A stretch of 14,708 nt of DNA from Acidobacteria bacterium UBA2999 (GTDB lineage Bacteria > Acidobacteriota > Vicinamibacteria > Vicinamibacterales > UBA2999): the NCBI GenBank assembly GCA_002346475.1, contig DDZV01000035.1, positions 1 to 14,708 on the forward strand, written 5' to 3'. Under the pieces are notes generated by a model. It worked only from the letters and a program-made list of their open reading frames with translations. It was not told the origin of the DNA and did not search any database. Numbering within the stretch: position 1 is the first letter of the stretch; every line of letters starts with the position of its first letter. The position numbers and the translations under genes are program-made. Shown one piece after another: positions 6,139-14,035 of this stretch.

Positions 6139-7668
6139 TGTCGAAGGAGGTTTCGAGCTAATGTCGTAAACGACGCGATTAATGCCACGCACTTCGTTTA
6201 CGATCCGGGAGGAAATTAGCGAGAGGAGATCGTGTGGAAGCCGTGCCCAATCAGCGGTCATCCCGTCCGAACTTTCAACAGCACGAATAGCAATAGTATG
6301 TTCATAGGTTCTCGCGTCACCCATGACGCCAACGCTTCGGATCGGTAAAAGTACCGCAAAGCTCTGCCACAACCGTTCATACCATCCAGCTCGACGAATT
6401 TCATCAATAAGAATACGATCAGCCAGTCGAAGTAAGTCCAGGTGTTCTTTTGTAACTTCGCCAAGAATACGCACAGCTAAACCTGGTCCAGGGAATGGTT
6501 GTCGCACTACAAACTCTTTATCTAACCCAAGCCCTTCTCCCACGAGTCGAACCTCATCCTTAAATAGATCGCGGAGTGGTTCAAGGAGTGTGAACTTCAT
6601 GCGTTCCGGAAGCCCTCCGACATTATGATGGCTCTTGATTACCGCCGCAGGCCCTAGACTTGAAGCTGACTCAATAACATCGGGGTAAAGCGTGCCTTGG
6701 GCAAGAAAGTCAAAGTTTCCAAGTGTTTGAGCTTTCTCTTCAAAGACGTCTATAAATGCAGCCCCAATGGTCTTACGTTTTACTTCAGGATCAACGACTC
6801 CAGCGAGTCTTTCGAGAAAAAGATCTGTCGCATCGACAAACTCTAGAGGCAGTTTGAGTTTGCTTTTGAAGCGACGCTGAACCTGCTTTGCTTCTTCGTA
6901 CCTTAACAGTCCGTTATCAACAAAAATACAAACCAACCGGTCGCCAATGGCTCGGTGGATCAATAGTGCAGCCACCGTTGAGTCCACTCCGCCAGAGAGT
7001 CCACAAACGACTCGACCCTTCCCTACTATTTCACTGATTCGCTTAGTGGACTCTTCAATGAAAGAAGGGATCGTCCAATCTCCCTTGCACCCACAGATAT
7101 CATGGGCAAAGTTTTGAAGAATCGCTGTGCCAAAATCTGTGTGAACAACTTCAGGATGAAACAATAAAGCATGAATTCTCTGTCCTGGATTCTCCATTGC
7201 TGCAATAGGTACGCTCTTGCTAGTCGCAGAGACAGAAAATCCGTCTGGTGCGCTTGCAATACAATCACCATGACTTGCCCACACCTTGAGTTCGTTAGGA
7301 AGCCCCTTAAAAAGGGTGGGTGTTTTTTTGTCTTTTTCTATAGTGATATTGACATGCCCAAATTCACGTTGAGATGAACTTTCGATCTTTCCACCAAAGG
7401 AGTTTGTTATGAACTGCATTCCGTAGCAGATACCAAGAATGGGAATGCCTAGTTGGAAAATTCCAGGATCGCACTTCGGAGCCCCAGCATCCAAGATGCT
7501 TTTAGGCCCACCAGATAAAATAATCCCTACAGGCTGGTGCTGACGAATCTTCTCAAGGGAGGAATTAAAAGGCAATAATTCTGAATGCACAGATAATTCT
7601 CGTAAACGACGAGCAATTAGCTGCGTATATTGCGACCCAAAATCGAGAACTAGGATGGTCTGGTGCAC
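6124..7668 (-). CDS. guaA: GMP synthase (glutamine-hydrolysing)
   Basis: GuaA converts XMP to GMP using ATP and glutamine, the last step of guanine nucleotide synthesis, in the cytoplasm. The 514 residues have the standard two-part layout. The class I glutamine amidotransferase has nucleophile Cys81 in GICYGMQ and His171/Glu173 in LFHPEV. The ATP-pyrophosphatase has P-loop SGGVDS at 225-230. The dimerisation domain ends in the conserved SKPPSTIEWE. Length is normal and nothing is missing, although the 3' end is a repeat boundary of the inserted island. The start is GTG 7668, directly before the conserved HQTILVLDFGSQYTQLIARR segment; the ribosome site is weak (AGG about 9 bases upstream). It diverges from the propeller gene across 61 bases. 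guaB is not adjacent. Confidence 0.98.
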   Translation of the reverse strand: MHQTILVLDFGSQYTQLIARRLRELSVHSELLPFNSSLEKIRQHQPVGIILSGGPKSILDAGAPKCDPGIFQLGIPILGICYGMQFITNSFGGKIESSSQREFGHVNITIEKDKKTPTLFKGLPNELKVWASHGDCIASAPDGFSVSATSKSVPIAAMENPGQRIHALLFHPEVVHTDFGTAILQNFAHDICGCKGDWTIPSFIEESTKRISEIVGKGRVVCGLSGGVDSTVAALLIHRAIGDRLVCIFVDNGLLRYEEAKQVQRRFKSKLKLPLEFVDATDLFLERLAGVVDPEVKRKTIGAAFIDVFEEKAQTLGNFDFLAQGTLYPDVIESASSLGPAAVIKSHHNVGGLPERMKFTLLEPLRDLFKDEVRLVGEGLGLDKEFVVRQPFPGPGLAVRILGEVTKEHLDLLRLADRILIDEIRRAGWYERLWQSFAVLLPIRSVGVMGDARTYEHTIAIRAVESSDGMTADWARLPHDLLSLISSRIVNEVRGINRVVYDISSKPPSTIEWE

Positions 7669-7729
7669 TCAGTGGAACCTAGATTGTAACTACGTTGGTC
7701 AGGAGTGGCTATTATAGAGTGCGTTTCCA
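7669..7729. promoter_or_regulatory. Divergent promoter region between guaA and the propeller gene
   Basis: This 61-base gap must hold the start signals for both genes, unless they are transcribed from within one another. TATTAT at 7710-7715 could be a -10 element for the plus-strand gene, but no -35 hexamer lies at normal spacing. I see no purine-responsive operator or riboswitch. Confidence 0.3.
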
Positions 7730-8896
7730 ATGATGCGAACCAGAAGCTATTGCACCGTACTGCTAATCCTGTCGTTCTGCCTGTCTTTAGGTGGAAACTT
7801 AAGTCATGGCGAAGAAATACCTGACTTACCACCAGTATTTCCACTTGAAATAGCCTGGGAACGCTTACTGAGCAGTCCTCCGTCGGCAGGTGCAGCTATG
7901 GATAATCTCAGGATCTACGTACCTTTGAAAGCTGGCAGGCTGGAGGCAATCGCTCGAGAAACGGGAGAAACCCTCTGGAGCATTCCCCTTCATACGATGT
8001 GGTCTCCAGTAATTGACTCGACTGGACGCCTATTTGTTGCAACAGATTTCACTATTAGAGCGTTAGAGGCTTCTACGGGGTCTGAACTCTGGAACTATCG
8101 GAGCCAACAAAGATTATCAAGCGCTCCCCTTCTAGCTGGTCATTCTCTGGTCATTACCACTATGAGTCGAGAGGTTTTGAGTTTTCAGGTAAGTAGCGGC
8201 GAATTTCTTTGGCAAAGTTCTCTTGAGGGTTCCTCTCTTGGACATGCAGCTACAACTGATCAGAGCCTGATTGTTTTCTCTCAGGAAGGTGGCCTTCTTA
8301 CAGCCTTACAGCTAAATAACGGTGCGACGGCATGGTCAAAACAAATTTCCGGAAACCTAAGCGCACCCGTTTCTGCTCGCGATCGAATTTTTGTTGGCTC
8401 TACAGAAAATTTTTTTTACGCATTAAATCCACGGAATGGATCTGAGCTATGGAAATGGCGTACTGGCGGAGATGTCATCGGAGCTGCTGCTGACGAAGAC
8501 CTGGTCTACTTTCTATCCTTGGACAACGTCATTAGAGCTGTTAATAGGTCCAATGGGAACCAAAAATGGAAAGCGACAATGTCTACAAGGCCAGTAGCGC
8601 CCCCTAGAATCACGACTGGCGCTGTTGTTGTTTCAGGTGTCCCAACGCAAATTTACGGGTACGTATCTGACACAGGCCTGTTGCAAGGTTCCTATCTGCC
8701 TCTCGCAGCTCTGCAAGAACCGCTATTAATTGATCAAGAACTTAAATCTTACCGTGCTGCAGTTTTTACGCTCACCAGAAATGGACAACTAGTTGGATTA
8801 CGACCAATAGAGTTGATGTTTCGGGATCCTGTCCTAGAACCGCTATCAAGATTGCCAGGGAGGTTTCTTCAAATAGAAAGATTCCCTTCCCATTAA
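7730..8896 (+). CDS. Secreted PQQ-type beta-propeller protein (BamB-like)
   Basis: The 388-residue protein has an N-terminal signal peptide: basic MMRTRS, then a hydrophobic core to about residue 22, with probable cleavage near residues 26-29. There is no convincing lipobox. The rest is made of repeats that each end in a turn such as TGETLWSI, TGSELWNY, SGEFLWQS, NGATAWSK, NGSELWKW and NGNQKWKA. These are the W-docking motifs of PQQ-like/PQQ_2 beta-propellers, about seven to eight blades. Known relatives include BamB of the outer-membrane assembly complex and PQQ dehydrogenases. Length and absence of catalytic residues favour a BamB-like scaffold, probably in the periplasm. A dedicated Bam role is inference. 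It diverges from guaA and converges with pssA. Two adjacent ATGs (7730, 7733) are possible starts. Confidence 0.8.
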   Translation: MMRTRSYCTVLLILSFCLSLGGNLSHGEEIPDLPPVFPLEIAWERLLSSPPSAGAAMDNLRIYVPLKAGRLEAIARETGETLWSIPLHTMWSPVIDSTGRLFVATDFTIRALEASTGSELWNYRSQQRLSSAPLLAGHSLVITTMSREVLSFQVSSGEFLWQSSLEGSSLGHAATTDQSLIVFSQEGGLLTALQLNNGATAWSKQISGNLSAPVSARDRIFVGSTENFFYALNPRNGSELWKWRTGGDVIGAAADEDLVYFLSLDNVIRAVNRSNGNQKWKATMSTRPVAPPRITTGAVVVSGVPTQIYGYVSDTGLLQGSYLPLAALQEPLLIDQELKSYRAAVFTLTRNGQLVGLRPIELMFRDPVLEPLSRLPGRFLQIERFPSH

Positions 8897-8926
8897 GCTC
8901 TAACTAAAAATTATTACAAAAGAGCT
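8896..8926. terminator. Weak inverted repeat between converging genes
   Basis: AGCTCT (8896-8901) and AGAGCT (8921-8926) could pair across a 19-base loop between the converging propeller and pssA genes. The 6-bp stem with a long AT-rich loop and no U-tract is a poor intrinsic terminator. It is recorded as the only hairpin candidate in the 55-base gap. Confidence 0.2.
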
Positions 8927-8951
8927 GCTTACAATTAATAGAATTTTTAAG

Positions 8952-9815
8952 TCAGGCTGTTCCATCAAAAGGGAGATTATCCTCTTGGCTAACAGGAATT
9001 TCTTTGACACTTGAGTTCTCATCGACATGACCAGTGCGACGACGAACACGTTGCCAGAGCATTTCAACTAGAGGCGAGATAAGGTAAGAGTAGGCCATGA
9101 TGACTAGCACTAGTTGTGTTTCAGCTACTAAGAGTGCTAATCCTACTGCCATCATTACGAGTACTGGATAGCTTTTTCGAGTTTGGAAATCTAAAGCTTT
9201 AAAACTTCGAAAGCGAATCGTGCTCACCATAAGCAGGGCTGGCACAAGAACAACTCCAAATACTAAAACCATTTGAGCGGATAGCAAGGACTGAAACCCG
9301 AGCGGAAGAGCAAAAACCGTAGCTGCTGGCACACCAGCCGCGGCGGGACTAGGCATACCAACAAAATAGTATTTATCGTGTGTTCCACGTTGAATATTAA
9401 ATCGAGCAAGTCGTACTACAGTGGCTGCCACAAAAATAAAACCAACAGCCCATCCAAATCTCCCAAGTGGATGAAGACCCCATGCAAACACAAGAATTGC
9501 CGGAGCAACGCCAAATGATATTGCGTCAGCGAAAGAATCAAATTGCAGGCCAAATTCACTGCTGGTACGGGTCATGCGCGCGATGCGACCATCAAGCATG
9601 TCAAGAACAATAGCTATTCCAATAAACGGCGCTGCTGTAACAAAGTCGCCCTGCAATGAATAGATAATGCAGGCATAGCCGCAAAATAAATTTGCCATTG
9701 TAATAAGACTGGGAAGAAGGTAAGCGCCTCGCCTGAGACGGCCTTGATGGGCACGGGATTCTTTTTGTAATGGATTTTCGGCTCGATCCATAAGTCGGTT
9801 CCTATCATCAACCAT
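8952..9815 (-). CDS. pssA: CDP-diacylglycerol-serine O-phosphatidyltransferase (phosphatidylserine synthase)
   Basis: This membrane enzyme joins CDP-diacylglycerol and serine to phosphatidylserine, the step before Psd. The 287 residues contain a complete CDP-alcohol phosphotransferase signature D-G-x2-A-R-x8-G-x3-D-x3-D at residues 75-97 (Asp75, Gly76, Ala79, Arg80, Gly89, Asp93, Asp97). Several hydrophobic spans from about residue 35 to 245 indicate multiple membrane helices. Hydrophilic tails lie at both ends (basic RAHQGRLRRG at 21-30). The type resembles the Bacillus-like PssA rather than the E. coli PLD-type enzyme. The ATG at 9815 overlaps the psd stop as TAATG, which predicts translational coupling. 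It is the last gene of the long minus-strand operon. Confidence 0.95.
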   Translation of the reverse strand: MVDDRNRLMDRAENPLQKESRAHQGRLRRGAYLLPSLITMANLFCGYACIIYSLQGDFVTAAPFIGIAIVLDMLDGRIARMTRTSSEFGLQFDSFADAISFGVAPAILVFAWGLHPLGRFGWAVGFIFVAATVVRLARFNIQRGTHDKYYFVGMPSPAAAGVPAATVFALPLGFQSLLSAQMVLVFGVVLVPALLMVSTIRFRSFKALDFQTRKSYPVLVMMAVGLALLVAETQLVLVIMAYSYLISPLVEMLWQRVRRRTGHVDENSSVKEIPVSQEDNLPFDGTA

Positions 9816-10450
9816 TACTTTTCCTCGTGCTCCTCTAGCCGTGCCAGCACAGATATCCCGCCGATGACTTTGTCCTTTGGAGACACCAATAATTTAGCAG
9901 TATGCGGAAGAAAGACATCCATCCGAGAACCAAACTTCATGATACCAAAACGATCACCAGACTGAACATTATCACCAACTTCGATACGGCAAACAATTCG
10001 TCTAGCAAGGATGCCAACAATCTGGCGCATAACAACTGTGACACCATCTCTTACAAGCCAAATTTCCGTGTACTCATTCAAGTCTCCGGAGTCAGACCTG
10101 TAGGCTGGAAGAAACTTGCCTGGATGGTATTCAAGATGGGTGACCTTACCACCATAAGGCACACGATTCACATGCACATCTATCGGCGAAAGAAAAATGC
10201 TCACTTGTTTCCATTCGCCAGGAGGAGATTTTCCAGTTGGAGGGCCAGCAACCATCACTTGCCCATCAGCTGGGGCCAGAACGCTACGGGTATCAACAAC
10301 AGCAGTTCGATTGGGATCCCGAAAAAAGAAAAGAAAAAACGCAGCTAACAACAGTAGCGCAATCCCTATAACCGAAGAGAGCCAGAAAAAAAAGAAAGCT
10401 AAAACAAGGGTTCCAAGGACAAATGGATAACCAGCAGCATCAATTCTCAT
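9815..10450 (-). CDS. psd: Phosphatidylserine decarboxylase proenzyme, short form
   Basis: Psd decarboxylates phosphatidylserine to phosphatidylethanolamine using a pyruvoyl group made by self-cleavage. The 211-residue form is the short (archaeal-type) Psd. Hydrophobic segments lie at about 10-43, followed by FFRDPNR. Conserved LAPADGQV is at 59-66, FLSPIDVHVNRVPYGG at 86-101, and the cleavage site is in FGSR at Gly174-Ser175, where Ser becomes the pyruvoyl end of the small subunit. PHTAKLLVSPKDKVIGG closes the domain. All expected parts are present. It starts 8 bases after the preceding pseudopilin gene and overlaps pssA by TAATG, so the two lipid genes appear to be translated together. Confidence 0.95.
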   Translation of the reverse strand: MRIDAAGYPFVLGTLVLAFFFFWLSSVIGIALLLLAAFFLFFFRDPNRTAVVDTRSVLAPADGQVMVAGPPTGKSPPGEWKQVSIFLSPIDVHVNRVPYGGKVTHLEYHPGKFLPAYRSDSGDLNEYTEIWLVRDGVTVVMRQIVGILARRIVCRIEVGDNVQSGDRFGIMKFGSRMDVFLPHTAKLLVSPKDKVIGGISVLARLEEHEEK

Positions 10451-10458
10451 ATCTTTAG

Positions 10459-10983
10459 TTAGAAGCTACTCTCAGCTTCACTGTCTTGCCAAACAAATAA
10501 CCATTCGTTGTAATGACTCTTCTCTTTATAGACACGTAAAGATTCTTTGTTGCTTTTACTAACTACACCGATAATTCCTAAGCTTTCTTCATCAAACCCC
10601 AAGCTGAGGTTGCGAGATGTAAATCCTGTTTGCAGGGGCTCGTTATTAGGGTTTAATTGAGTTAGCTCTCCTTCAAATATGAGCTCAAACTGGCCGTCAC
10701 TTATCATCGGATCTGCATATTCTTTTCGAAGCAATCGTTCGCTTAGTAAGACATCAATGCTTTTTGGATAGGCGTTCGCGTACTTGCGCTGGTAAAGGCC
10801 AATTGCTCTAGCGTACTGTTCACCCCGAAAGATTAGTTCGGCCTCTTTTTCACGTTGCACAACCGTTTCCCAAACAGGTAACAAGAAACCAAGCGCCACT
10901 GACAAGACACTTAAAACAACAAGGAGAGATGCCATTGAGTACCCTTCTTCCTGCAGGCACTGGTTGCGTGCTTTTAGTAGCAT
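10459..10983 (-). CDS. Pseudopilin-like protein lacking the usual Glu at position 5
   Basis: The 174-residue protein has a prepilin-type N-terminus. The leader ends at G14, followed by YSMASLLVVLSVLSVALGFL, one hydrophobic helix of about 20 residues. Position +5 after the processing site is Ser, not Glu. The next region, QREKEAELIFRGEQYARAIG, followed by a Tyr/Ala-rich YQRKYANAYP segment, recalls GspG-like pseudopilins that I associate with Acidobacteriota-type clusters. The C-terminal half is a hydrophilic globular part with no recognised motif. ATG 10983 shares its A with the stop of the preceding gene (TAATG), which decides the start over the upstream TTG. The role is probably a minor or initiating pseudopilus subunit; the exact class is uncertain. 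Confidence 0.75.
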   Translation of the reverse strand: MLLKARNQCLQEEGYSMASLLVVLSVLSVALGFLLPVWETVVQREKEAELIFRGEQYARAIGLYQRKYANAYPKSIDVLLSERLLRKEYADPMISDGQFELIFEGELTQLNPNNEPLQTGFTSRNLSLGFDEESLGIIGVVSKSNKESLRVYKEKSHYNEWLFVWQDSEAESSF

Positions 10984-11387
10984 TACCAATCCGAGTATTG
11001 AGATCCGTCAAGCGCGGTTTGTTCAGAACCGCTTTTAATATCAAAAATTCCACGGGTTTCTGACAAATCCTCTGGATTGATTTCCGACATAACAAGTTTC
11101 CAGGTATCAGTAGATTGTGTGAATGGATCTACTGGCACGGTTCTGATGTACTTTTCTAGAACTAAAGAGCTAAGTGTTTCAGGATAGTTATTCTTGTCTG
11201 CATAGTACTGGTCGATAGAATCTCTTAATCGAAAGAGGTTCTCTTTTAATACAGCTTCTTTCGATCTTGTTACACCATTTGTGTATGTTGTTAAGCCTAT
11301 GCCTGCCAGAATAACTATCAACGTCATAACGATCATTAACTCAATGAGTGTAAAGCCGCCTGCGCGACAAAATGCGAAGGGTCTCAT
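10983..11387 (-). CDS. Type II secretion/type IV pilus pseudopilin, GspG-like (second copy)
   Basis: The 134-residue pseudopilin has a short basic leader MRPFAFCRAGG, a canonical processing site G11|FTLIEL with Glu at +5, and a hydrophobic helix to about residue 33. The rest is GspG-like: the helix continues with KEAVLKENLFRLRDSIDQYY, then DKNNYPETLSSLV, IRTVPVDPFTQSTDTW, and an ending with DGSQYSDW. It would be inserted in the inner membrane, cleaved and N-methylated by a prepilin peptidase (not in this window), and polymerised by the ATPase/platform. ATG 11387 begins 2 bases after the stop of the first GspG-like gene. The upstream TTG 11396 is less likely. Its C-terminus parallels the neighbour's (TALDGSQYSDW against TSLNGTAYKDW), showing tandem paralogues. 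Confidence 0.9.
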   Translation of the reverse strand: MRPFAFCRAGGFTLIELMIVMTLIVILAGIGLTTYTNGVTRSKEAVLKENLFRLRDSIDQYYADKNNYPETLSSLVLEKYIRTVPVDPFTQSTDTWKLVMSEINPEDLSETRGIFDIKSGSEQTALDGSQYSDW

Positions 11388-11389
11388 GG

Positions 11390-11914
11390 TTACCAATCTT
11401 TGTATGCCGTTCCGTTTAGGCTAGTCGCAGTACTTGTGGTGTGAATATCAAATACGTTTTCCCCTCCCCAGGTGCTTGTATTAGTTTGGTCTTGGTATGA
11501 GCGAAGGCCCCAGTTTCTAGATTTCGTTATGGGGTCTATAGGAATACGACGGAGAAACTTTAGTTGCCGTCCAGAGGAGTTGTCGGCTACTGGAACACCT
11601 TCAACGAGGATCTCCAAATTTTCTGGGTAGCCTTCATTGTCAGGGTTTAATGCCTCGTTAGCAATTAATCCTTGGTCAGCTGCATCTTTAAAATTATCTA
11701 TTGCAGTTCGAATGTCGCGCAATGCATTTCGAAGTTCAGCCTCTTGTTGACGCTTTATAGTTACCTGGCTCAAGGGCATAACTGCTGAAGCTAATATTGC
11801 AAGAATGGCAGTCACCATCAAGAGCTCTATAAAACTAAACCCAGAGTCGGAACGATGCTTTCTGTGATCTAAAAAGTTAAGATACGCGTCCATCCGCATA
11901 AACGAGTTCATCAT
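11390..11914 (-). CDS. Type II secretion/type IV pilus pseudopilin, GspG-like (first copy)
   Basis: The 174-residue pseudopilin has leader residues 1-25, processing at G25|FSFIEL with Glu at +5, and a helix LLMVTAILAILASAVMPL. Then come the amphipathic stretch RQQEAELRNALRDIRTAIDNF, a GspG-type loop LRRIPIDPITKSRNWGLRSY, and a C-terminus ending NGTAYKDW. The 25-residue leader is long. Starts at Met6 or Met8 would give a shorter, more usual leader, but AAGG on the minus strand sits 8 bases before the first ATG and supports 11914. The gene follows the PilO-like gene by 8 bases. Length exceeds the paralogue's by about 40 residues, partly from an insertion after the helix (QGLIANEALNPDNEGYP). Confidence 0.9.
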   Translation of the reverse strand: MMNSFMRMDAYLNFLDHRKHRSDSGFSFIELLMVTAILAILASAVMPLSQVTIKRQQEAELRNALRDIRTAIDNFKDAADQGLIANEALNPDNEGYPENLEILVEGVPVADNSSGRQLKFLRRIPIDPITKSRNWGLRSYQDQTNTSTWGGENVFDIHTTSTATSLNGTAYKDW

Positions 11915-11922
11915 AGGTTGCC

Positions 11923-12504
11923 TTAATCTGGGGTTAAAAAAAATGTCGAGAGTTGAAGCCTTACAGCCAAAGCGTTTTCTTCCTCAACATTTAAAGAAAG
12001 GCCGTCAATAAGAATGAACTCTTCAGAAACTTCCAATTCATATAAAAAATTTCGAATGTTCTGGTAGCTACCGCGGAGCAGTACCTCACTCGAAAGCCCG
12101 GTCAAAACACTTCCCTGTTTTTCAACAGGTGCATACATTCGCCGCTCAGACCTAAGATTAGTCTTACGTGAAAGCTCGTCTAAACGTAAGTATGCCAGCT
12201 GCCTAGCGGCATTAAAATCGATGGGCAAGACTTCAAAATAAAACTTGTTCAGTTCCCTGGCTACCTGCTCCTTGCCCGCCAAGATCGCAAAGACTGCTTC
12301 ATGCTCTTGTCTGGCTGCTTGAAGGGTAAGCTCTGAATTGCCATCTTCCTTTTCAAAGTTTTTTACTCGTTGACTTAGCGGATAGATAGCGCACCCGTAC
12401 GCAATAAAATTTACTAAGAACAACCCGCCTAGGAGGCCGAGCACTTTCCTGTTCTTGAAAAGAGCTCGTTTTAAGATAGTTTTCTTAATAGCTGTTGAAC
12501 TCAT
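11923..12504 (-). CDS. pilO: PilO/GspM-like inner-membrane assembly protein
   Basis: The 193-residue bitopic protein has a short basic cytoplasmic start and one membrane helix at about 22-42 (VLGLLGGLFLVNFIAYGCAI). A coiled-coil-prone stretch (VKNFEKEDGNSELTLQAARQEHEAV) follows, then a ferredoxin-like periplasmic domain with GSYQNIRNFLYELEVSEEFILIDGL. This is the usual topology of PilO and GspM, which pair with PilN/GspL to link the pilus motor to the envelope. Sequence conservation in this family is low, so the symbol rests on topology and on its place directly after the PilN-like gene, which it overlaps by 4 bases (ATGA). PilP and the secretin are not found downstream. Confidence 0.8.
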   Translation of the reverse strand: MSSTAIKKTILKRALFKNRKVLGLLGGLFLVNFIAYGCAIYPLSQRVKNFEKEDGNSELTLQAARQEHEAVFAILAGKEQVARELNKFYFEVLPIDFNAARQLAYLRLDELSRKTNLRSERRMYAPVEKQGSVLTGLSSEVLLRGSYQNIRNFLYELEVSEEFILIDGLSLNVEEENALAVRLQLSTFFLTPD

Positions 12505-13073
12505 TCGCTGATTCCGTTACGACTAGGGGGTGTGTAGACACTTTCCATAATAGTTTCTATGAGGTCGTGCTCTAGATGAACTTCCTCAACAGGGCTGGTG
12601 TTTTTAAAGTTCCCAGTATCTTCAAGGCTCTTAATGAAGCTAGCTACCCCGCTTACTGTTCTAGCTTCCACTACAAACGTCACTAAAAAAGCCTCTTCCT
12701 CTATTCGCGATCGAACGCTTTTAAGTCGAGCTGTGCCAGGCAATGAACTTTCAACGAAGCTAAGCAGCTGGCTCCAAGAGAACGAACGTCTAGTAATTAA
12801 TTCGGTAGCCTCACGGGAAGCCTGAATGACAGCTTCGAGATCTTCAGAGTCGATTGCACCTTGAGCATCAAGAGTCTCTACGCGGAGTTGGGCAACATTC
12901 TCCTCGGCCTTTATTTCTTCAACGCTGAGGTCAGATTCAGTTGAAGATAAATTCGCAAAACTAATTAAATTAAAGGCGGAAAAACTAAGCCCAGTAATTA
13001 CAAGTGCAACAAGAACGATCTTAACAATGCGTTCATTGTAGAACGGGCGCGTCGATAGGTTTGTCTGCAGCAT
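12501..13073 (-). CDS. pilN: PilN-like inner-membrane assembly protein
   Basis: The 190-residue protein begins MLQTNLSTRPFYNERI. The N-L-x-T/S-R-P-F motif near the start is the PilN peptide that binds PilM. A single membrane helix follows at about 18-38, then a helical linker rich in Glu, and a periplasmic ferredoxin-like domain (SWSQLLSFVESSLPGTARLKSV, then FVVEARTVSGVASFIKSLE). It is expected to form a heterodimer with the PilO-like protein and recruit the PilM-like protein to the membrane. The start ATG overlaps the pilM stop (TAATG) and the stop overlaps the pilO start (ATGA), so the three are translationally coupled. Confidence 0.88.
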   Translation of the reverse strand: MLQTNLSTRPFYNERIVKIVLVALVITGLSFSAFNLISFANLSSTESDLSVEEIKAEENVAQLRVETLDAQGAIDSEDLEAVIQASREATELITRRSFSWSQLLSFVESSLPGTARLKSVRSRIEEEAFLVTFVVEARTVSGVASFIKSLEDTGNFKNTSPVEEVHLEHDLIETIMESVYTPPSRNGISE

Positions 13074-14023
13074 TAGTTAAGTTGCTCAGGATAACTGTTC
13101 CGAGCTAGCAAGCCTGCGGAGATGACAATTGAATTCATGTCAATACTTGCCGTAGAAGTAATTGAAAGGACAGGGTTGGTCTCCTCTGACTCTATCAACT
13201 CTACGGGACAGCTTGTTAGCATTTTTAAGTTTTCTTGAATAGATCGCGCTACCTTGGGAGTGCCTCGAATTAGTCCCTGACAGAGGCCTTGGCCTGAAAG
13301 ATGATCTTGGTAGTACATCACTGTTTGGTGCACCAAATTGGCTACGGTTAGAACCTCACTACCGACACTGTTGCGATAAAAAATAACTTTGTCATCCCGC
13401 ACAACTGCAATAGATGTCGATTCTTCCTGTGCATTAACAAGAATCCAATCTCCAGAAACTTGTTGATCAGGGACAAGATAGAAGTTTAAGAGACTAAGAG
13501 TGGCTAGATCTATTAACCCAGCATGAGCTCCTATTTTCGCACAGAGGTCTTCGTATTGATGGACAACCTCTTTTTTTGCAGCAACAACTAAAAACTCTTG
13601 TCCGGTAATACCTATGTTTCTTCCAGGTGTGTAAGTTACACGCGCTTCTTCTATTGCAAATGGAACGATACGTTTCATTTGCCAATGTATTAACTTCTCT
13701 AGGTCGCTGTGGTGGCGAGGAACTTGCTCGAATCGTAGAAGTGACACTTTAGCAATTCCATCTGGAACAACAAGTCCAACTCGTTTTGGTTTAGATGGAA
13801 GGCCCTTGCAAACTCTTCTAAAAACTTGAGAAACAGCCTCAGGATCTCTAAAGTTTTTTTCGTTGATAGATGGACTAATTAAGTCTGTCTGGAACTGTTC
13901 AGAAGTACAGGAATAAACAGTTAGGCTGCCGTTTCTCATGGTGCCTGCGATAGCCGTCACATAATTTTGAGCGACTTCTATCACTGCATCAACTGGTGGA
14001 TTATTAAACCAAGTTTGAAACAT
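13073..14023 (-). CDS. pilM: PilM-like actin-fold protein with degenerate ATP motifs
   Basis: This is a 316-residue cytoplasmic protein. The middle has PilM hallmarks: VGLVVPDGIAKVSLLRFEQVP (82-102), then DLEKLIHWQMKRIVPFAIEEA (107-127), equivalent to the PilM/GspL region that positions the second subdomain. The two phosphate-binding loops of the actin fold are changed. The usual D-x-G near the start reads VIEVAQ (14-19), and the second, normally V-D-x-G, reads ILVNAQEEST (194-203). Nucleotide binding is therefore doubtful. The likely role is as the cytoplasmic ring component that docks on PilN's N-terminal peptide. ATG 14023 follows the ATPase stop by 12 bases, with AAGG about 9 bases before it. 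Its stop overlaps pilN. Confidence 0.85.
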   Translation of the reverse strand: MFQTWFNNPPVDAVIEVAQNYVTAIAGTMRNGSLTVYSCTSEQFQTDLISPSINEKNFRDPEAVSQVFRRVCKGLPSKPKRVGLVVPDGIAKVSLLRFEQVPRHHSDLEKLIHWQMKRIVPFAIEEARVTYTPGRNIGITGQEFLVVAAKKEVVHQYEDLCAKIGAHAGLIDLATLSLLNFYLVPDQQVSGDWILVNAQEESTSIAVVRDDKVIFYRNSVGSEVLTVANLVHQTVMYYQDHLSGQGLCQGLIRGTPKVARSIQENLKMLTSCPVELIESEETNPVLSITSTASIDMNSIVISAGLLARNSYPEQLN

Positions 14024-14035
14024 TACATGGAGCCT

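Noticed and set aside
8896..8926. Intrinsic terminator between the propeller gene and pssA
   Set aside because: It is kept only as a low-confidence hairpin: the stem is 6 bp, the loop is 19 bases and no T-run follows.
9902..10430. Long plus-strand frames rich in Lys/Arg opposite psd
   Set aside because: They are shadows of psd. The minus strand encodes a complete, motif-bearing Psd, and the Lys-rich reading comes from its Phe-rich membrane segments.
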